Source of the DNA: Flaccisagitta enflata
Taxonomy: Eukaryota; Chaetognatha; Sagittoidea; Aphragmophora
Length of the DNA stretch: 64,000 nucleotides
Direction: 5' to 3'
Assembly (NCBI GenBank): GCA_965153355.1
Contig: OZ231128.1
Coordinates: 26,536,001 to 26,600,000 of the forward strand
Made by a program: the position numbers and the translations under genes. The number at the start of each line of letters is the position of its first letter. The first letter of the stretch is position 1. Of this stretch, positions 55,200-64,000 are shown piece after piece. The notes beneath the pieces were generated by a model. The model saw only the letters and a program-made list of their open reading frames with translations, did not search any database and was not told where the DNA came from.

Positions 55200-55860
55200 G
55201 GTCTGAGTTGAACCGGTCACGTCCCTTAAAGGGCTTATTTCAGGCCTGAGATGGCTGAATACAAGCCTGGGAGGGTTGATTTAGGGCCAAAGAGTGCTGA
55301 TTTTGCGCCAAAGTGCACTGATTTTATGCCTAAGAAGGTTGATTTTGGAACTGACAGGGTTGATTTGGGTTTCGTGGGATTGATTTCGAGCCTGAAAGAG
55401 CCAGATTTGGGCCTTGGGAGGGATATTTGGATAGACAGATGGACAGACAGACAGATGGACAGACGGAAAAACAGATGGAAGGAAATTCACCTCTGTGTCC
55501 TGTGTCCTCTAGGGCAGCTGCCCCCCCCCCCAAAAAAGAAGAAAAATAGCAAAAGCGTTAAATGACCAGCGGTACCAGTGCCCTGCCCAAGTAGGTTGTG
55601 ATTAAAGTTAGGGAAGGAAGAAGGGCAGCACCCTCTGAGGGGCCAATGACCTATGCTTTCACATATGAGGAAGGTTCACCTTCTAGCAGTTGGGATTTGG
55701 GCCTTTTTGTTTTGGGGCTGAATTCTGTACTTGAGGCTGAAATTTAGTCTTTAAGGCTGAGATTGGGGCTTTGAGGTTGGGATTTGGGCCTTAAGATTGG
55801 GATTTGGGTTTTGAACTAATTTTTTGTCCCATATTGGCTAGAACAGAATTCTGCTTATAA
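55200..55860. repeat. Decayed GGCAGCGG-family remnants
   Basis: Units of TTGATTTAGGGCCAAAGAG (about 55225-55420), GGCAGCTGCCCCC at 55513, then tail ATGACCAGCGGTACCAGTGC and AAGGGCAGCACCCTCTGAGG. A TTGGGATTTGGGCCTT repeat follows at 55690-55815. Confidence 0.5.
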
Positions 55861-55968
55861 CAGATATAATTTGTTGGTCCCTTCAAATCCATTGGAGGGG
55901 GAGTCAACTGTATGCGGCAAGGTTTATGTCTGTCTATTGCTCCATCCATCTACTGATGGCACCTTGAT

Positions 55969-56208
55969 TTTTTAGTTGCGGACACACAACTCTATAAGAG
56001 GCTTTGTCCATCTGTCCGTCTGACGGTCCGTCCGTCTGTTGGTCCGTGCGGGGTCATCAAGTTGAAAAAGTGTGAATTTTTGATGCTGCAGTTGTTATTG
56101 TGTGTTTGTGTTAGAGAGGGGTTGGGAGTTGGGGGTTGGGGTGAGGCTGGGGGTTGAAAGCCCCTGCCCACCCGTCCGCAATGATATTGTGACCCCGCGT
56201 CACTTGTT
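55969..56208 (+). mobile_element. TTGTT-family copy, GTCAC subtype
   Basis: Head AGTTGCGGACACACAACT, AAGAGGCTTTGTCC, G-rich body, third arm GTCCGCAATG, 3' hairpin GTGACCCCGCGTCAC and TTGTT. The next copy begins within the same T run. Confidence 0.75.
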
Positions 56209-56344
56209 TTTTTAGGTGCGACAAAGCACCTTCATAATTGGCTGTGTCCCTCGGTTGGTTGGTTGGTTGGTCGGTCTGTCGGTCGGGTAACGCATTCGTT
56301 CGACGATCCACATTTCGCACCTTATTGGCCTACTTGGCCTTGTT
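56209..56344 (+). mobile_element. TTGTT-family copy, AGGTGCG arm
   Basis: Head AGGTGCGACAAAGCACCT (56214-56231), TGGCTGTGTCCC, GGTTGGTTGGTCGGTC tract, third arm TCGCACCT (56315-56322), 3' hairpin GGCC-TACTT-GGCC then TTGTT. Confidence 0.8.
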
Positions 56345-56654
56345 CATTCATGAATGCCTTTTTGTTTCTTGCTAAGTGACTGATCAGAGGGTATGTTCAT
56401 TGGTCGAAAGCAACTCTAAGAGAGCCTATTTCATTGAGAGGGAGTGTTGATTGGTTGCAGGGATGCGTCTCTTTTCCTTCCCACTCACATAACAGCCCCC
56501 TACCACGCACAAAACTGTCCCTGCCCATTGTTTCTGCCCATTCGAAGCGATTCCATATTGGTCATGTTTCAGTCCTTGTTTTGTCCTGTGCAGATGTCCA
56601 ACATGTGCATATGAAAGTTGAAACAACATTGCCCTTATAAAAGGAGGCCAGAAT

Positions 56655-56757
56655 TCTCCAATTTCAATCCAAATTCTCCAATTTCTCCAATTTCAATCCA
56701 AATTCTCCAATTTCAATCCAAATTCTCCAATTTCAATCCAAATTCTTCAATTTCAAT
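56655..56757 (+). repeat. 19-bp minisatellite
   Basis: About five units of CAATTTCAATCCAAATTCT. Confidence 0.92.
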
Positions 56758-57489
56758 CCACGCCCCTGCCCTTCCATGAATAAGACTGATGTGTCAGTCG
56801 GTCGGTCGCTCGGCCTTCTATTTGGCTCAGAATTAAGGATTGCTATTGACGGGAAAAGCAGATAAAAGAACAGTTATCATTCATGACTAAATTGAATGAA
56901 TGAATGAATGAATGAATGAATATGCGAACAAAGTATAGATGATCGAAGTTATAGACAATTGCTCAATGTGTAATCGCAAGCTAAGATCCCGATTATAACA
57001 TTCAAATTATGACATGATGAGAAAAAGAGCAAAAAATGTTTTTTATTGCTTTTAATAACTTATAATAGGGCAATTCAATATAAAACTTGATAAAAAAAAG
57101 ATATGTTATATAAATCATATTTATTGACAATAATTTGAAGTATTTTCTAATTGAATATACTTGAAAAATATGGAAAAATCTCATCATATTATGAAAATCA
57201 TTATTAAATATTAAATTGTTAATATTTAACTAACTAAAATAGATTTTGCATCAATTTTTTTTGTTTTGTAACTGGAAAGTGATATACTATGCTACCATAA
57301 AGAAAAAAAAAAGTTTTATGACACTTAAATTTTTTAACCTTGGTGACTACCAAATTTCACGCGATCTTGCACCGTGTCATACGGAGATAGATGATCATAA
57401 GACAACTTGCACGAACGTTTGGCAAATATAAAGAAAGAATGTTGAACGATTAAACGAATATGTGTACAGTAGATATCGTCTAGATTTAG

Positions 57490-57677
57490 AGCAAGGCCAA
57501 CACCTTACAGTCGCGTGCGGTTGTTTAGACCATAAGACCAAAAGACTAAATGTAGATTGTCTTAAAAGAACTTAAAATGACTTAAATGACGTAAAATGAC
57601 GAAAAAAAGCTAAGTGTGATAGACGAACCGACCGACGGACAGAGCGGGTCATAGTGTCGCGTGCACGCGACTAAAAA
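57490..57677 (-). mobile_element. TTGTT-family copy, short sister of the 35.9 kb element
   Basis: Read on minus: AGTCGCGTGCACGCGACACT, ACCCGCTCTGTCC, CACTTAGCTTTTTTTCGTC, short AAGTCATTTT units, third arm GCACGCGACT and AAGGTGTTGGCCTTGC. Confidence 0.75.
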
Positions 57678-58186
57678 CGGGGGTTTCATATTTAGAAGAC
57701 AAAAAACCTAAAAGATTGATATTTCGATTGTGAATTTTTAAAAGGATGCTTTATTGACAACAGACTTATGCTTACGCTTACGCACTCAGGCAAAATTGTT
57801 TAAAAATCTTTCATTTTATTACGAATGATATTTGGTTATAAGAGGGCCTAAACTAAAAGAGCAATAGATAATTTTATTGTTTTACTGAGACAATATTTTT
57901 GACCAAATTGGTACTACATGGTGACAGTTCACATGGCACTTTTAGGCACACACGAATCACGCGCTTGTGGCACGACCCTCAGCTTATAGGAAGACAGACA
58001 AATACAAGAAACAGTGGAAAAGTCGCTGGCGCTTCTGGGCCGAGCGTAGGCGTGTTTTTGCCACCTTTGCAAATCACTTGTTCGTCCTTCGTTTCAAAGA
58101 TATTTATAGCTTATGCGAATTTTTATGCTCATTGTTGACGCTTAGGAAATTCTCGTTTCTCTCAATGTTTTTTCTTCTTTCTTTTT

Positions 58187-58730
58187 TAGTTGCAGACACG
58201 CAATTCTATGAGAGGCTTTTTAAGTGCGTCCTCGCACTTCTATAAGAGGTCATGTCCGTTGGTTGGTTGGTTGGTCGGTCGGTCGGTTGGTCGGTTGGTT
58301 GGTAACGCAAACGTTTAAAACGCTCAAAACGGCCAATTCTGTTGTCTTTCTTCATTACTATCACCTGTCATGCCTCACCACACTAATTTTCATTCATTCA
58401 TTCATTCATTCATTCATTCATTCATTCATTCATTCATTCATTCATTCATTCATTCATTCATTCATTCAAAACGTTCATTCACAAACTCTTAATCAAGCGA
58501 GGCGCACTTATTGGCCATAACTTGGCCTTGTTCGTTTTTGGTCCGTGATCCGTCCAACCGTTTGTCCATCCGTGAGCACAAGTCGAAAAGTGGGAAAACG
58601 AGCGTTTCAGAAGCTTTTTGTGTATGTGTCTGTGTTGGAAAGGGGGTTGGGTGGGGCATTGGGTGTGGATGGGGGTTGGCCGCCCCTGCCCACCCGTCCG
58701 CAAGAATATTGTTACCCCGCGTCGCTTGTT
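58187..58730 (+). mobile_element. TTGTT-family copy split by another copy
   Basis: The left part is AGTTGCAGACACGCAATTCT then ATGAGAGGCTTT. It resumes at about 58533 with GTCCGTGATCCGTCC, AGTCGAAAAGTGGGAAAACG and ends GTCCGCAAGAATATTGTTAC, CCCGCGTCGCTTGTT. The gap is exactly filled by a different subtype. Confidence 0.75.
58218..58532 (+). mobile_element. TTGTT-family copy, AAGTGCG arm, inserted in another copy
   Basis: Head AAGTGCGTCCTCGCACTT (58222-58239), GGTTGGTTGGTCGGTCGG tract, a (CATT)n array (58388-58467), third arm GGCGCACTT (58501-58509), 3' TTGGCCATAACTTGGCC then TTGTT. Confidence 0.8.
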
Positions 58731-58805
58731 TTACGTTAGTTGACTGATCGTGAAGTTTTTGAGTGTGTTTTGGCAAGCTACTGAAGACAGGTGAAAATCG
58801 AATCA

Positions 58806-59004
58806 TTATTTAGTCGCGTGCTACGCGACTCTACTCCCAACTTTGTCCGTCCGTCCGTCCATCCGTCGGTCTGACTGTCTGTGGGTCGGTCGGTCACATT
58901 TCACTTATGGTTTTGATTTTTTGACCTCATTGCTCCTGCTCAAATGGTCTAGTGACCTAAGATATGGCCCCTGCCCACCCACACGCGACTTAGGTAGCCT
59001 TGTT
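58806..59004 (+). mobile_element. TTGTT-family copy
   Basis: Head AGTCGCGTGCTACGCGACT, GTCCGTCCGTCCATCC tract, CCCCTGCCCACCCACACGCG, third arm CACGCGACTT, short hairpin AGG-TAG-CCT and TTGTT. Confidence 0.7.
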
Positions 59005-59033
59005 TCCGGCCTTTTTCTGATTCATTTAGTTGC

Positions 59034-59187
59034 CTTTTAGTCGCAAACACGCGACTCTACATGTTGGTGTGTCTGTCCGTCCGTCCGTCCGTCCATCCCT
59101 GACACATTCTTAAATGCAAGCGGTTTTCCCATAGCTCACCCTGCCCAACCATCCGTAACTGAGGTGGCATGTATCCGGCCTTACCTT
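59034..59187 (+). mobile_element. TTGTT-family copy, 3' end mutated
   Basis: Head AGTCGCAAACACGCGACT (59039-59056), TGTCTGTCCGTCCGTCC tract, CTGCCCAACCATCCGTAACT, 3' GCATGTATCCGGCCTTACC. Confidence 0.65.
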
Positions 59188-59255
59188 CTTTTTTCATTGA
59201 TAATTTCACTCCTTACGTCAAAACATTCTTCTTGGCAGAGCCGTCATCTTTTTCG

Positions 59256-59431
59256 TTTTTTAGTCGCGGACAAGCGACTCTATAAGAGGCTTTGTCCGTC
59301 CGTCCGTCGGTCGGTTGGTTGGTTGGTTGGTTGGTTGGTCCGTCACGCTCGAGTCGAAAAGTGTGAAAACACGCATTTCCGCCCCTGCCCATCCGTCCGC
59401 GACTGGTATTGGCCGTGTATCCGGCCTTGTT
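59256..59431 (+). mobile_element. Complete TTGTT-family copy
   Basis: Head AGTCGCGGACAAGCGACT (59262-59279), GTTGGTTGGTTGGTTGG tract, AAAAGTGTGAAAACACGC, third arm GTCCGCGACT (59395-59404), 3' GGCCGTGTATCCGGCC then TTGTT. The third arm is an exact complement of the ten head bases. Confidence 0.82.
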
Positions 59432-59473
59432 ATGAACTTGTGTTCAATTTTGACTGTTCCTATTTCTGTATTA

Positions 59474-59667
59474 TTTCTATAAGAGGCTTTGTCTGTCCGT
59501 CGGTCCGTCAGCACGAGTTGAAAAGTGGGAAAATGAGCCTTTTAAAAGCTTTTTGTGTATGTGTTTGTATTAGGAAGGGGGTTGGGTGGGGCGTTGGGTG
59601 TGGATGTGGGTTGGCCACCCCTGCCCACCCGTCCACAACGATATTGTGACCCCGCGTCACTTGCTTT
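59474..59667 (+). mobile_element. 5'-truncated TTGTT-family copy, GTCAC subtype
   Basis: CTATAAGAGGCTTTGTCTG, GAGTTGAAAAGTGGGAAAAT, GTCCACAACGATATTGTGAC, CCCGCGTCACTTGC. The head is lost. Confidence 0.65.
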
Positions 59668-59884
59668 CAATTCCTCACGTTGTAAAGCCGTCAATACTGC
59701 GGCAATTACTTCTTCACTAACGTCAACTGCCTTGAGTGCTTTGAGCAATTGAAATTCATAACGAGTTCATAACTCAAACCGTTAAAAATGTGTTTGATTT
59801 CCTTGCCAATTAACCAAGCGATTGCTCTTCAGGTAAAAGACTGCAATTATTTAGCTTTTATTTTCTTTTTTTTCTTTTTTTTCC

Positions 59885-59885
<1 letters not shown>

Positions 59886-59962
<77 letters not shown>
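59886..59962 (+). repeat. (CTTT)n microsatellite
   Basis: About 19 units. Confidence 0.96.
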
Positions 59963-59964
<2 letters not shown>

Positions 59965-60252
59965 GTGACTTTTCTCTTGCGTAATCTTTCTTTCTTTCCG
60001 CTCGCGTAAGCCCGCGACGTTGACGTCGATTCGTTTGTCTGTTGGTTTGTTGTCTTACATATTCCATACCCCGGCATACGAGTAACAAAGTCCTCAAATG
60101 CCAAGCTTCTGTACTTCCTCCGGTCTGCTAACACATGTGCAAAAATTATGGTCAGTTGTTTGTTTCTGGCCGTTCGGCATTACGTAACTTCGTTACGTAA
60201 CGTAAATTCTCGTCAGGGCGGAAATTGAAATCATGATTTTTTTCTTCGATAG

Positions 60253-60310
60253 GCAGCGCGGCGTCCATCGTGTCAGCCTCTTGTATGACGCCTTATGTGC
60301 ATACGCCAAG
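60253..60310 (+). CDS. Possible fourth exon of the SLC25 carrier
   Basis: The segment follows an acceptor (CGATAG at 60252) and ends CCAAG|GTATCT. If joined to the exon ending at 20543, the phase fits and the protein continues GSAASIVSASCMTPYVHTPR. This aligns without gaps to the third helix of ornithine carriers, with G-S-x-A-S at the start and the helix-kinking proline in register. Against it: the residues after the proline (YVHTPR) lack the acidic and basic signature positions, the implied intron is 39.7 kb, and the exon sits only 1.5 kb before PAS exons of another gene. It may be a chance match or a decayed copy. Confidence 0.25.
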
Positions 60311-60619
60311 GTATCTTTCAGGACCAAATTCAAGCAGATTAGTTCAAGTTAGAGCTCATGCTGTTACTCTCTTCGGACCGGCCGCATATGAAAGAGAAAT
60401 AGGAAAATTCACACGGACTCAGATTTGGGATCTGAGGTCAATCTCTATCTAGGTAGCGGTGGTTGTCTAGATTTGGGCAGTTTGTTTTTTTTTTTTGTTT
60501 TTTGTTTTTTTTTGTTTTGTTTTTGTTTTAAGGTAATGTTGCATTGGAGTCAGATGTTAAATTAAAACTCTTGATGTTAGCATCGTTAATGACCTACAAG
60601 GGTGTTTGTTTTTCTTAGT

Positions 60620-60772
60620 TTAATCACCTTTTTTTAAGCAAGTCAGTGTCTCAGCTGGTGAAACCACGAGCTTCATGGCCTTCATGGCGTATTCCTTCTC
60701 GTCAGCGTTCAGAATCAGTTCGCTGACCGTTACCATGCAACAAATCATGTCTCTCTTGGTTTTCTCACTCAT
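60620..60772 (-). CDS. Small ORF of unknown function
   Basis: A 50-codon frame runs from ATG (60772, minus) to TAA (60620). It starts MSEKTKRDMICCMVTVSELI and continues LNADEKEYAMKAMKLVVSPA. Unlike neighbouring frames it has mixed, balanced codons and no simple repeat, and base composition rises in GC within it. I do not recognise the family. It could be a short gene, the first exon of a longer minus-strand gene, or a captured gene fragment. It lies between the doubtful carrier exon and the PAS exons. Confidence 0.25.
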   Translation of the reverse strand: MSEKTKRDMICCMVTVSELILNADEKEYAMKAMKLVVSPAETLTCLKKGD

Positions 60773-61312
60773 GCAAATTCATTTTTAAGGAATTGTATTT
60801 TTGATTTAGGCTCTCATTTAAATTAAATTCTATACGAAATGCTGAATGCTATATGGAAAACTAGAAGTGACACGCGTAGTGACTAGTCAAAGAGGGCTCA
60901 CAAGGCCTTCCATATTTTTTCAATTTTGGTATAGTGAGGATTATTGCTCCACTTGTCATTGAAACAATGAAGTTTAAATAGTGGCCAAGTACTATAGACT
61001 ATAAATCAAATTCTTAGTTTACCAGACGTTTGACTGTTTGTGGGTCCACCAGTTTTTGATCAACTTTTTCTCTTTTCTTGTTCTCTTTCTTTTTTTTTTG
61101 TTTCCACGACGTTTGATTTTTGCGTTGCTCTTTTTTTTTTACCTTTTCCCCCGGTTTTTCAGTTCTAAGTGTTTTCTTTGTCCGGCCGCTAGTTGTCATT
61201 TCGGCGTTAGTGTCTACGGCGGCGGTGGCTTTTCTCTCAGCTCCGTCAAGATGAGACTGATTTCCCAAGAGTAGAATCAACCGAGAGAGCGGGGGCGCGG
61301 AGGCGGGAGCCG

Positions 61313-61716
<404 letters not shown>

Positions 61717-61852
61717 ACGACCTAAAATCCTATGTAACAAAAACTCAACTCAACAATCGCATAACTACTTTACGTTTAAAAACCTTTAAATATTTCCTTT
61801 TTCCGTACTTTACTTTTGCTTTCATGCTTGTCACATGTTATTATGAATTCAG

Positions 61853-61942
61853 TCATTGGATGGATTCGCATTTGCTTTAGCAAATGATGGAAGATTTCTT
61901 TACGTGTCAGAAACTGTGTCTATATATCTCGGTCTATCACAA
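61853..61942 (+). CDS. trh/NPAS3-like: bHLH-PAS factor (trachealess/NPAS1/3-like), PAS-A exon
   Basis: First recognisable exon of a class I bHLH-PAS transcription factor, a nuclear protein that pairs with ARNT/tango to bind DNA. It is phase 0 at both ends (acceptor AATTCAG at 61852, donor CAA|GTAAGT) and reads [20 protein letters not shown] followed by [10 protein letters not shown]. This is the PAS-A core. [12 protein letters not shown] is typical of the trachealess/NPAS1/3 group; Sim proteins have SETASVHLGLSQ. The exons for the bHLH domain should lie upstream but I did not find them in the window; a distant exon beyond the left edge is possible. The five exons run on without a frame break, so the gene appears intact here. 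Confidence 0.93.
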
Positions 61943-62212
61943 GTAAGTTACGAAAAACTTTTGATACGTATATGTATCAGTCTATCACAGCTAATAGGTC
62001 TCTGTTATCTACAAGTGAGTGTCAGTAATCGTGTTTTTGCTTTTTTAAAAGAAGATTGGGTCAACAAGAACAATTGTCAGGAACTGTGTTTGTCTACCCC
62101 GTCTTAAGACGACTATCACAAGATTCGAAAACAGCATCTGTGTTATATTTCTCTTGGTAGATGTACATTGATAAAGATCGTTGAAACAAAATCTTTAAAT
62201 CTTCGTAAACAG

Positions 62213-62593
62213 GTTGAAATGACCGGCAGCAGCATCTTCGATTACATTCACCATCAAGATCAAGTAGAAATGGCGGAACAACTCGGCATTTCCCTGCCGC
62301 AGTCGCGAACCGCCTCCTCCTCCTCCTCATCTCCAGGAGCAACCGCGGGAGGAAGAGGGAGCGCATCTCCGAGCGAAGACGGCGCCCATTCTTCCAACGC
62401 CTCGCCAGCGCATCCGACGTCATCATCTTCTTCCTCTTCCTCCTCCGCTTTGGGAGGGTTGTCCTCGTCCTCTTCTTCCTCCAACTCTTCCTCTTCTTCC
62501 TCCAAATCCAAAACGATGGAGAGATGTTTTTGTTTGAGGATGAAATCGACGCTGACCAAAAGAGGCGTTCATGTCAAGTCTTCCGGTTACAGG
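62213..62593 (+). CDS. trh/NPAS3-like: bHLH-PAS factor, PAS-A end, Ser-rich linker and conserved core
   Basis: A 381-nt, phase 0-0 exon. It starts VEMTGSSIFDYIHHQDQVEM (end of PAS-A), then AEQLGISLPQSR. Next comes a low-complexity linker of about 70 residues, mostly serine with some Gly, Ala and Pro, encoded by TCC/TCT/TCA runs (about 62309-62512). It ends with the conserved MKSTLTKRGVHVKSSGYR segment shared by trachealess and NPAS3. Drosophila trachealess has a Gly-rich insert at the same place, so a variable linker here is normal for the family. Acceptor GTAAACAG at 62212; donor AGG|GTTAGT. Confidence 0.93.
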
Positions 62594-62787
62594 GTTAGTA
62601 AAATTGCGCATCATGCCGACTACGATTGCATTTTCCCTTTCTAGTAGACGTATAAATTTGCCAGTAAACAAAAAGAATTTCGGTTTTCTCGCGTTACTCA
62701 GGGTTCAGACCTCAAATCAATCATTTCAAATTGGTATTTTTCACCTTTCTTCTCTCCTGTTTTCACCTGTCCTCTTTGCTATCTTTT

Positions 62788-62789
<2 letters not shown>

Positions 62790-62879
<90 letters not shown>

Positions 62880-63106
62880 TTTTTTCTTATTTTCTTTCTT
62901 TCTCCCTTCCCGTCTTCTTTGCTATCTCTTTCTTCCTTTCTTTCTTTTTCCTCTCTTTCCTCCTTTCTGCCTTTCTTTCTTTCTTTTTTTCTTTCTTTCT
63001 CTTTCTTTCTTTTCTCCTTTCTTTCTTTCTTTCTTTCTTTCTTGCTTACTTGCTTGCTTGCTTTCTTTCCTTCTTTCTTTTTTATCTTTTTCGCTCTCTT
63101 TCTCTC
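62790..63106 (+). repeat. (CTTT)n array in a bHLH-PAS intron
   Basis: Perfect CTTT to 62881, then impure pyrimidine tract up to the acceptor at 63108. It fills most of the 515-nt intron. Confidence 0.96.
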
Positions 63107-63108
63107 AG

Positions 63109-63302
63109 GTGGTCCAAGTGATCGGTCATTTGCGTCCCCAGTTTTCCTTCGCTATGAACCGGAAGCATCCTCCTTCGTTGATGGGCCTCGTTGCCATCGC
63201 GGTCGCGCTTCCGCCCCCCTCAATCAACGAGATCCGAATCGAAGGTGACATGTTCGTCACCCGGCTGAGCATGGACTTCACCATCACCTATTGCGAAGCC
63301 AG
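63109..63302 (+). CDS. trh/NPAS3-like: bHLH-PAS factor, exon between PAS-A and PAS-B
   Basis: This exon joins in phase 0 to the previous one (SSGYR then VVQVIGHLRPQFSF). It continues through MGLVAIAVALPPPSINEIRI and DMFVTRLSMDFTITYCEA, ending with two bases (AG) of a split codon at donor AG|GTGAGT. MGLV-x-A-x-ALPPPS-x-NE-x-R-I and MFVTR are landmark motifs of the trachealess/NPAS group between the two PAS domains. The acceptor TCTCTCAG lies at the end of about 320 nt of CTTT/CTCC microsatellite, which supplies its pyrimidine tract. Confidence 0.93.
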
Positions 63303-63482
63303 GTGAGTGGTTTCGGCGAGTATATGAAAATGCCTTATTCAATAATGATGGCGATGACTTAAATGGGCTTCATCACTAGATCACTAGGCTGAGTACATGA
63401 ACTTGATCGTTCATCCATTGTTCAATGAAACATTAAATTGATTCTTAAATGTCTTAAATGTCTTAAATGTTTTCTATTCCAG

Positions 63483-63589
63483 GGTTTCTGAACTGTCAGA
63501 TTATCTTAGCGACCATTTGGTTGGGAAAAGCTTCTACTCACTCTGCCACGCCGAAGATCTACAAAAGCTCAAACAAGCGCACAACGACT
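63483..63589 (+). CDS. trh/NPAS3-like: bHLH-PAS factor, PAS-B exon 1
   Basis: Starts after ATTCCAG at 63482. The split codon gives R, then VSELSDYLSDHLVGKSFYSL and CHAEDLQKLKQAHND, ending in phase 1 at T|GTAAGC. This is the N-terminal half of PAS-B. LVGKSFYSLCHAEDL resembles the Sim and trachealess consensus (LV-x-KS-x-Y-x-LCHAED). PAS-B mediates partner choice and, in relatives, ligand or cofactor contact. Confidence 0.93.
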
Positions 63590-63808
63590 GTAAGCAAGCA
63601 ACTTGCCATCGCATTGAATGACGATAGCACTCAGACTCGGTACAGACAGAACTCTTGATCCTCCAGCAAACATCATGTGATGAATCACTAATGACTTTGA
63701 AGGCTGTCACATGGGTGCTTCTGAGCCTTCTTGATAGCTATACTTAATGATTGTAATATAACTATCATGACTAATTCTGTGCATATATCTCTTATTTTGA
63801 CTTCACAG

Positions 63809-63956
63809 TGATAAGCAAGGGTCAGGTGATGACTGACTACTTTCGTCTGATGAACCAAAGTGGCGGCTTTCTGTGGGTCCAGTCCATAGCTACATGCATC
63901 ATCAACAGCAAGAATGCTGATGAACTCAGCATCATTTGTGTTAACCATGTGTTAAG
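63809..63956 (+). CDS. trh/NPAS3-like: bHLH-PAS factor, PAS-B exon 2
   Basis: Starts after CTTCACAG at 63808 in phase 1 and reads L-ISKGQVMTDYFRLMNQSGGF, then LWVQSIATCIINSKNADELS and IICVNHVL, ending AG|GTAAGT in phase 2. KGQV-x-T-x-Y-x-RLMN-x-SGG-x-x-W-x-Q is the PAS-B beta-sheet and PAC region typical of trachealess. The rest of the protein (transactivation region) lies beyond the right edge. Confidence 0.93.
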
Positions 63957-64000
63957 GTAAGTAGATGCTTGTTTTAATGTTAAGCCCGAGTATAAACCAT

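Noticed and set aside
55140-55220. Third tRNA-like segment on minus
   Set aside because: Only a B-box-like GTTCAAACCC is present; the A box and stems are not convincing.

Overview
This is nuclear DNA of an animal, probably a protostome invertebrate. The evidence is spliceosomal introns with GT/AG borders, exons of a trachealess/NPAS-type bHLH-PAS gene, and exons of a mitochondrial carrier. The species cannot be named from the sequence. Nearly all long open frames here are translations of di-, tri- and tetranucleotide microsatellites and are not genes.

Genes. Three consecutive exons of an SLC25 (ornithine-carrier-like) gene lie on the + strand at 18.5-20.5 kb. A phase-compatible but doubtful fourth exon lies at 60.25 kb. 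Five consecutive + strand exons at 61.85-63.96 kb encode the region from late PAS-A to PAS-B of a trachealess/NPAS1/3-like transcription factor. Its bHLH exons were not found in the window, and the gene continues past the right edge. A small unassigned minus-strand ORF lies at 60.62-60.77 kb.

Mobile DNA. The window is packed with short non-autonomous elements. The most abundant family (about 30 full or partial copies) has a 5' hairpin, a tract rich in CCGT/CGGT, a body, a second copy of the right hairpin arm, and a 3' hairpin followed by TTGTT. The hairpin arms differ between copies, but within a copy the two hairpin arms and the distant third arm change together. Two further families, with GGCAGCGGCCCC ends and with GTCGAA palindromes, follow the same plan. 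The plan resembles Helitron2/Helentron-derived elements (HINEs) with asymmetric terminal inverted repeats. No Rep/helicase gene is present. Classical cut-and-paste elements are also seen: a hAT with a transposase tail broken by a second hAT insertion (25.6-27.0 kb), a 1029-bp element with a 9-bp target duplication (50.4-51.4 kb), a mariner-type element carrying a tRNA-like segment (4.7-5.2 kb), a small element with 3-bp flanks (11.3-11.7 kb), and a decayed transposon-associated gene between large inverted repeats (40.1-43.05 kb).

Layout. 0-9.7 kb: short elements and microsatellites. 9.7-18.4 kb: microsatellites plus elements. 18.5-20.5 kb: carrier exons. 20.5-33 kb: microsatellites, a GC-rich tandem array and the nested hAT. 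33-39.3 kb: GTCGAA-family elements and an 11-bp minisatellite of about 80 units. 40-43 kb: inverted-repeat element. 43.7-49 kb: GGCAGCGG-family elements and a 374-bp tandem duplication. 50-60 kb: dense elements, including nested and abutting copies. 60-64 kb: bHLH-PAS exons.
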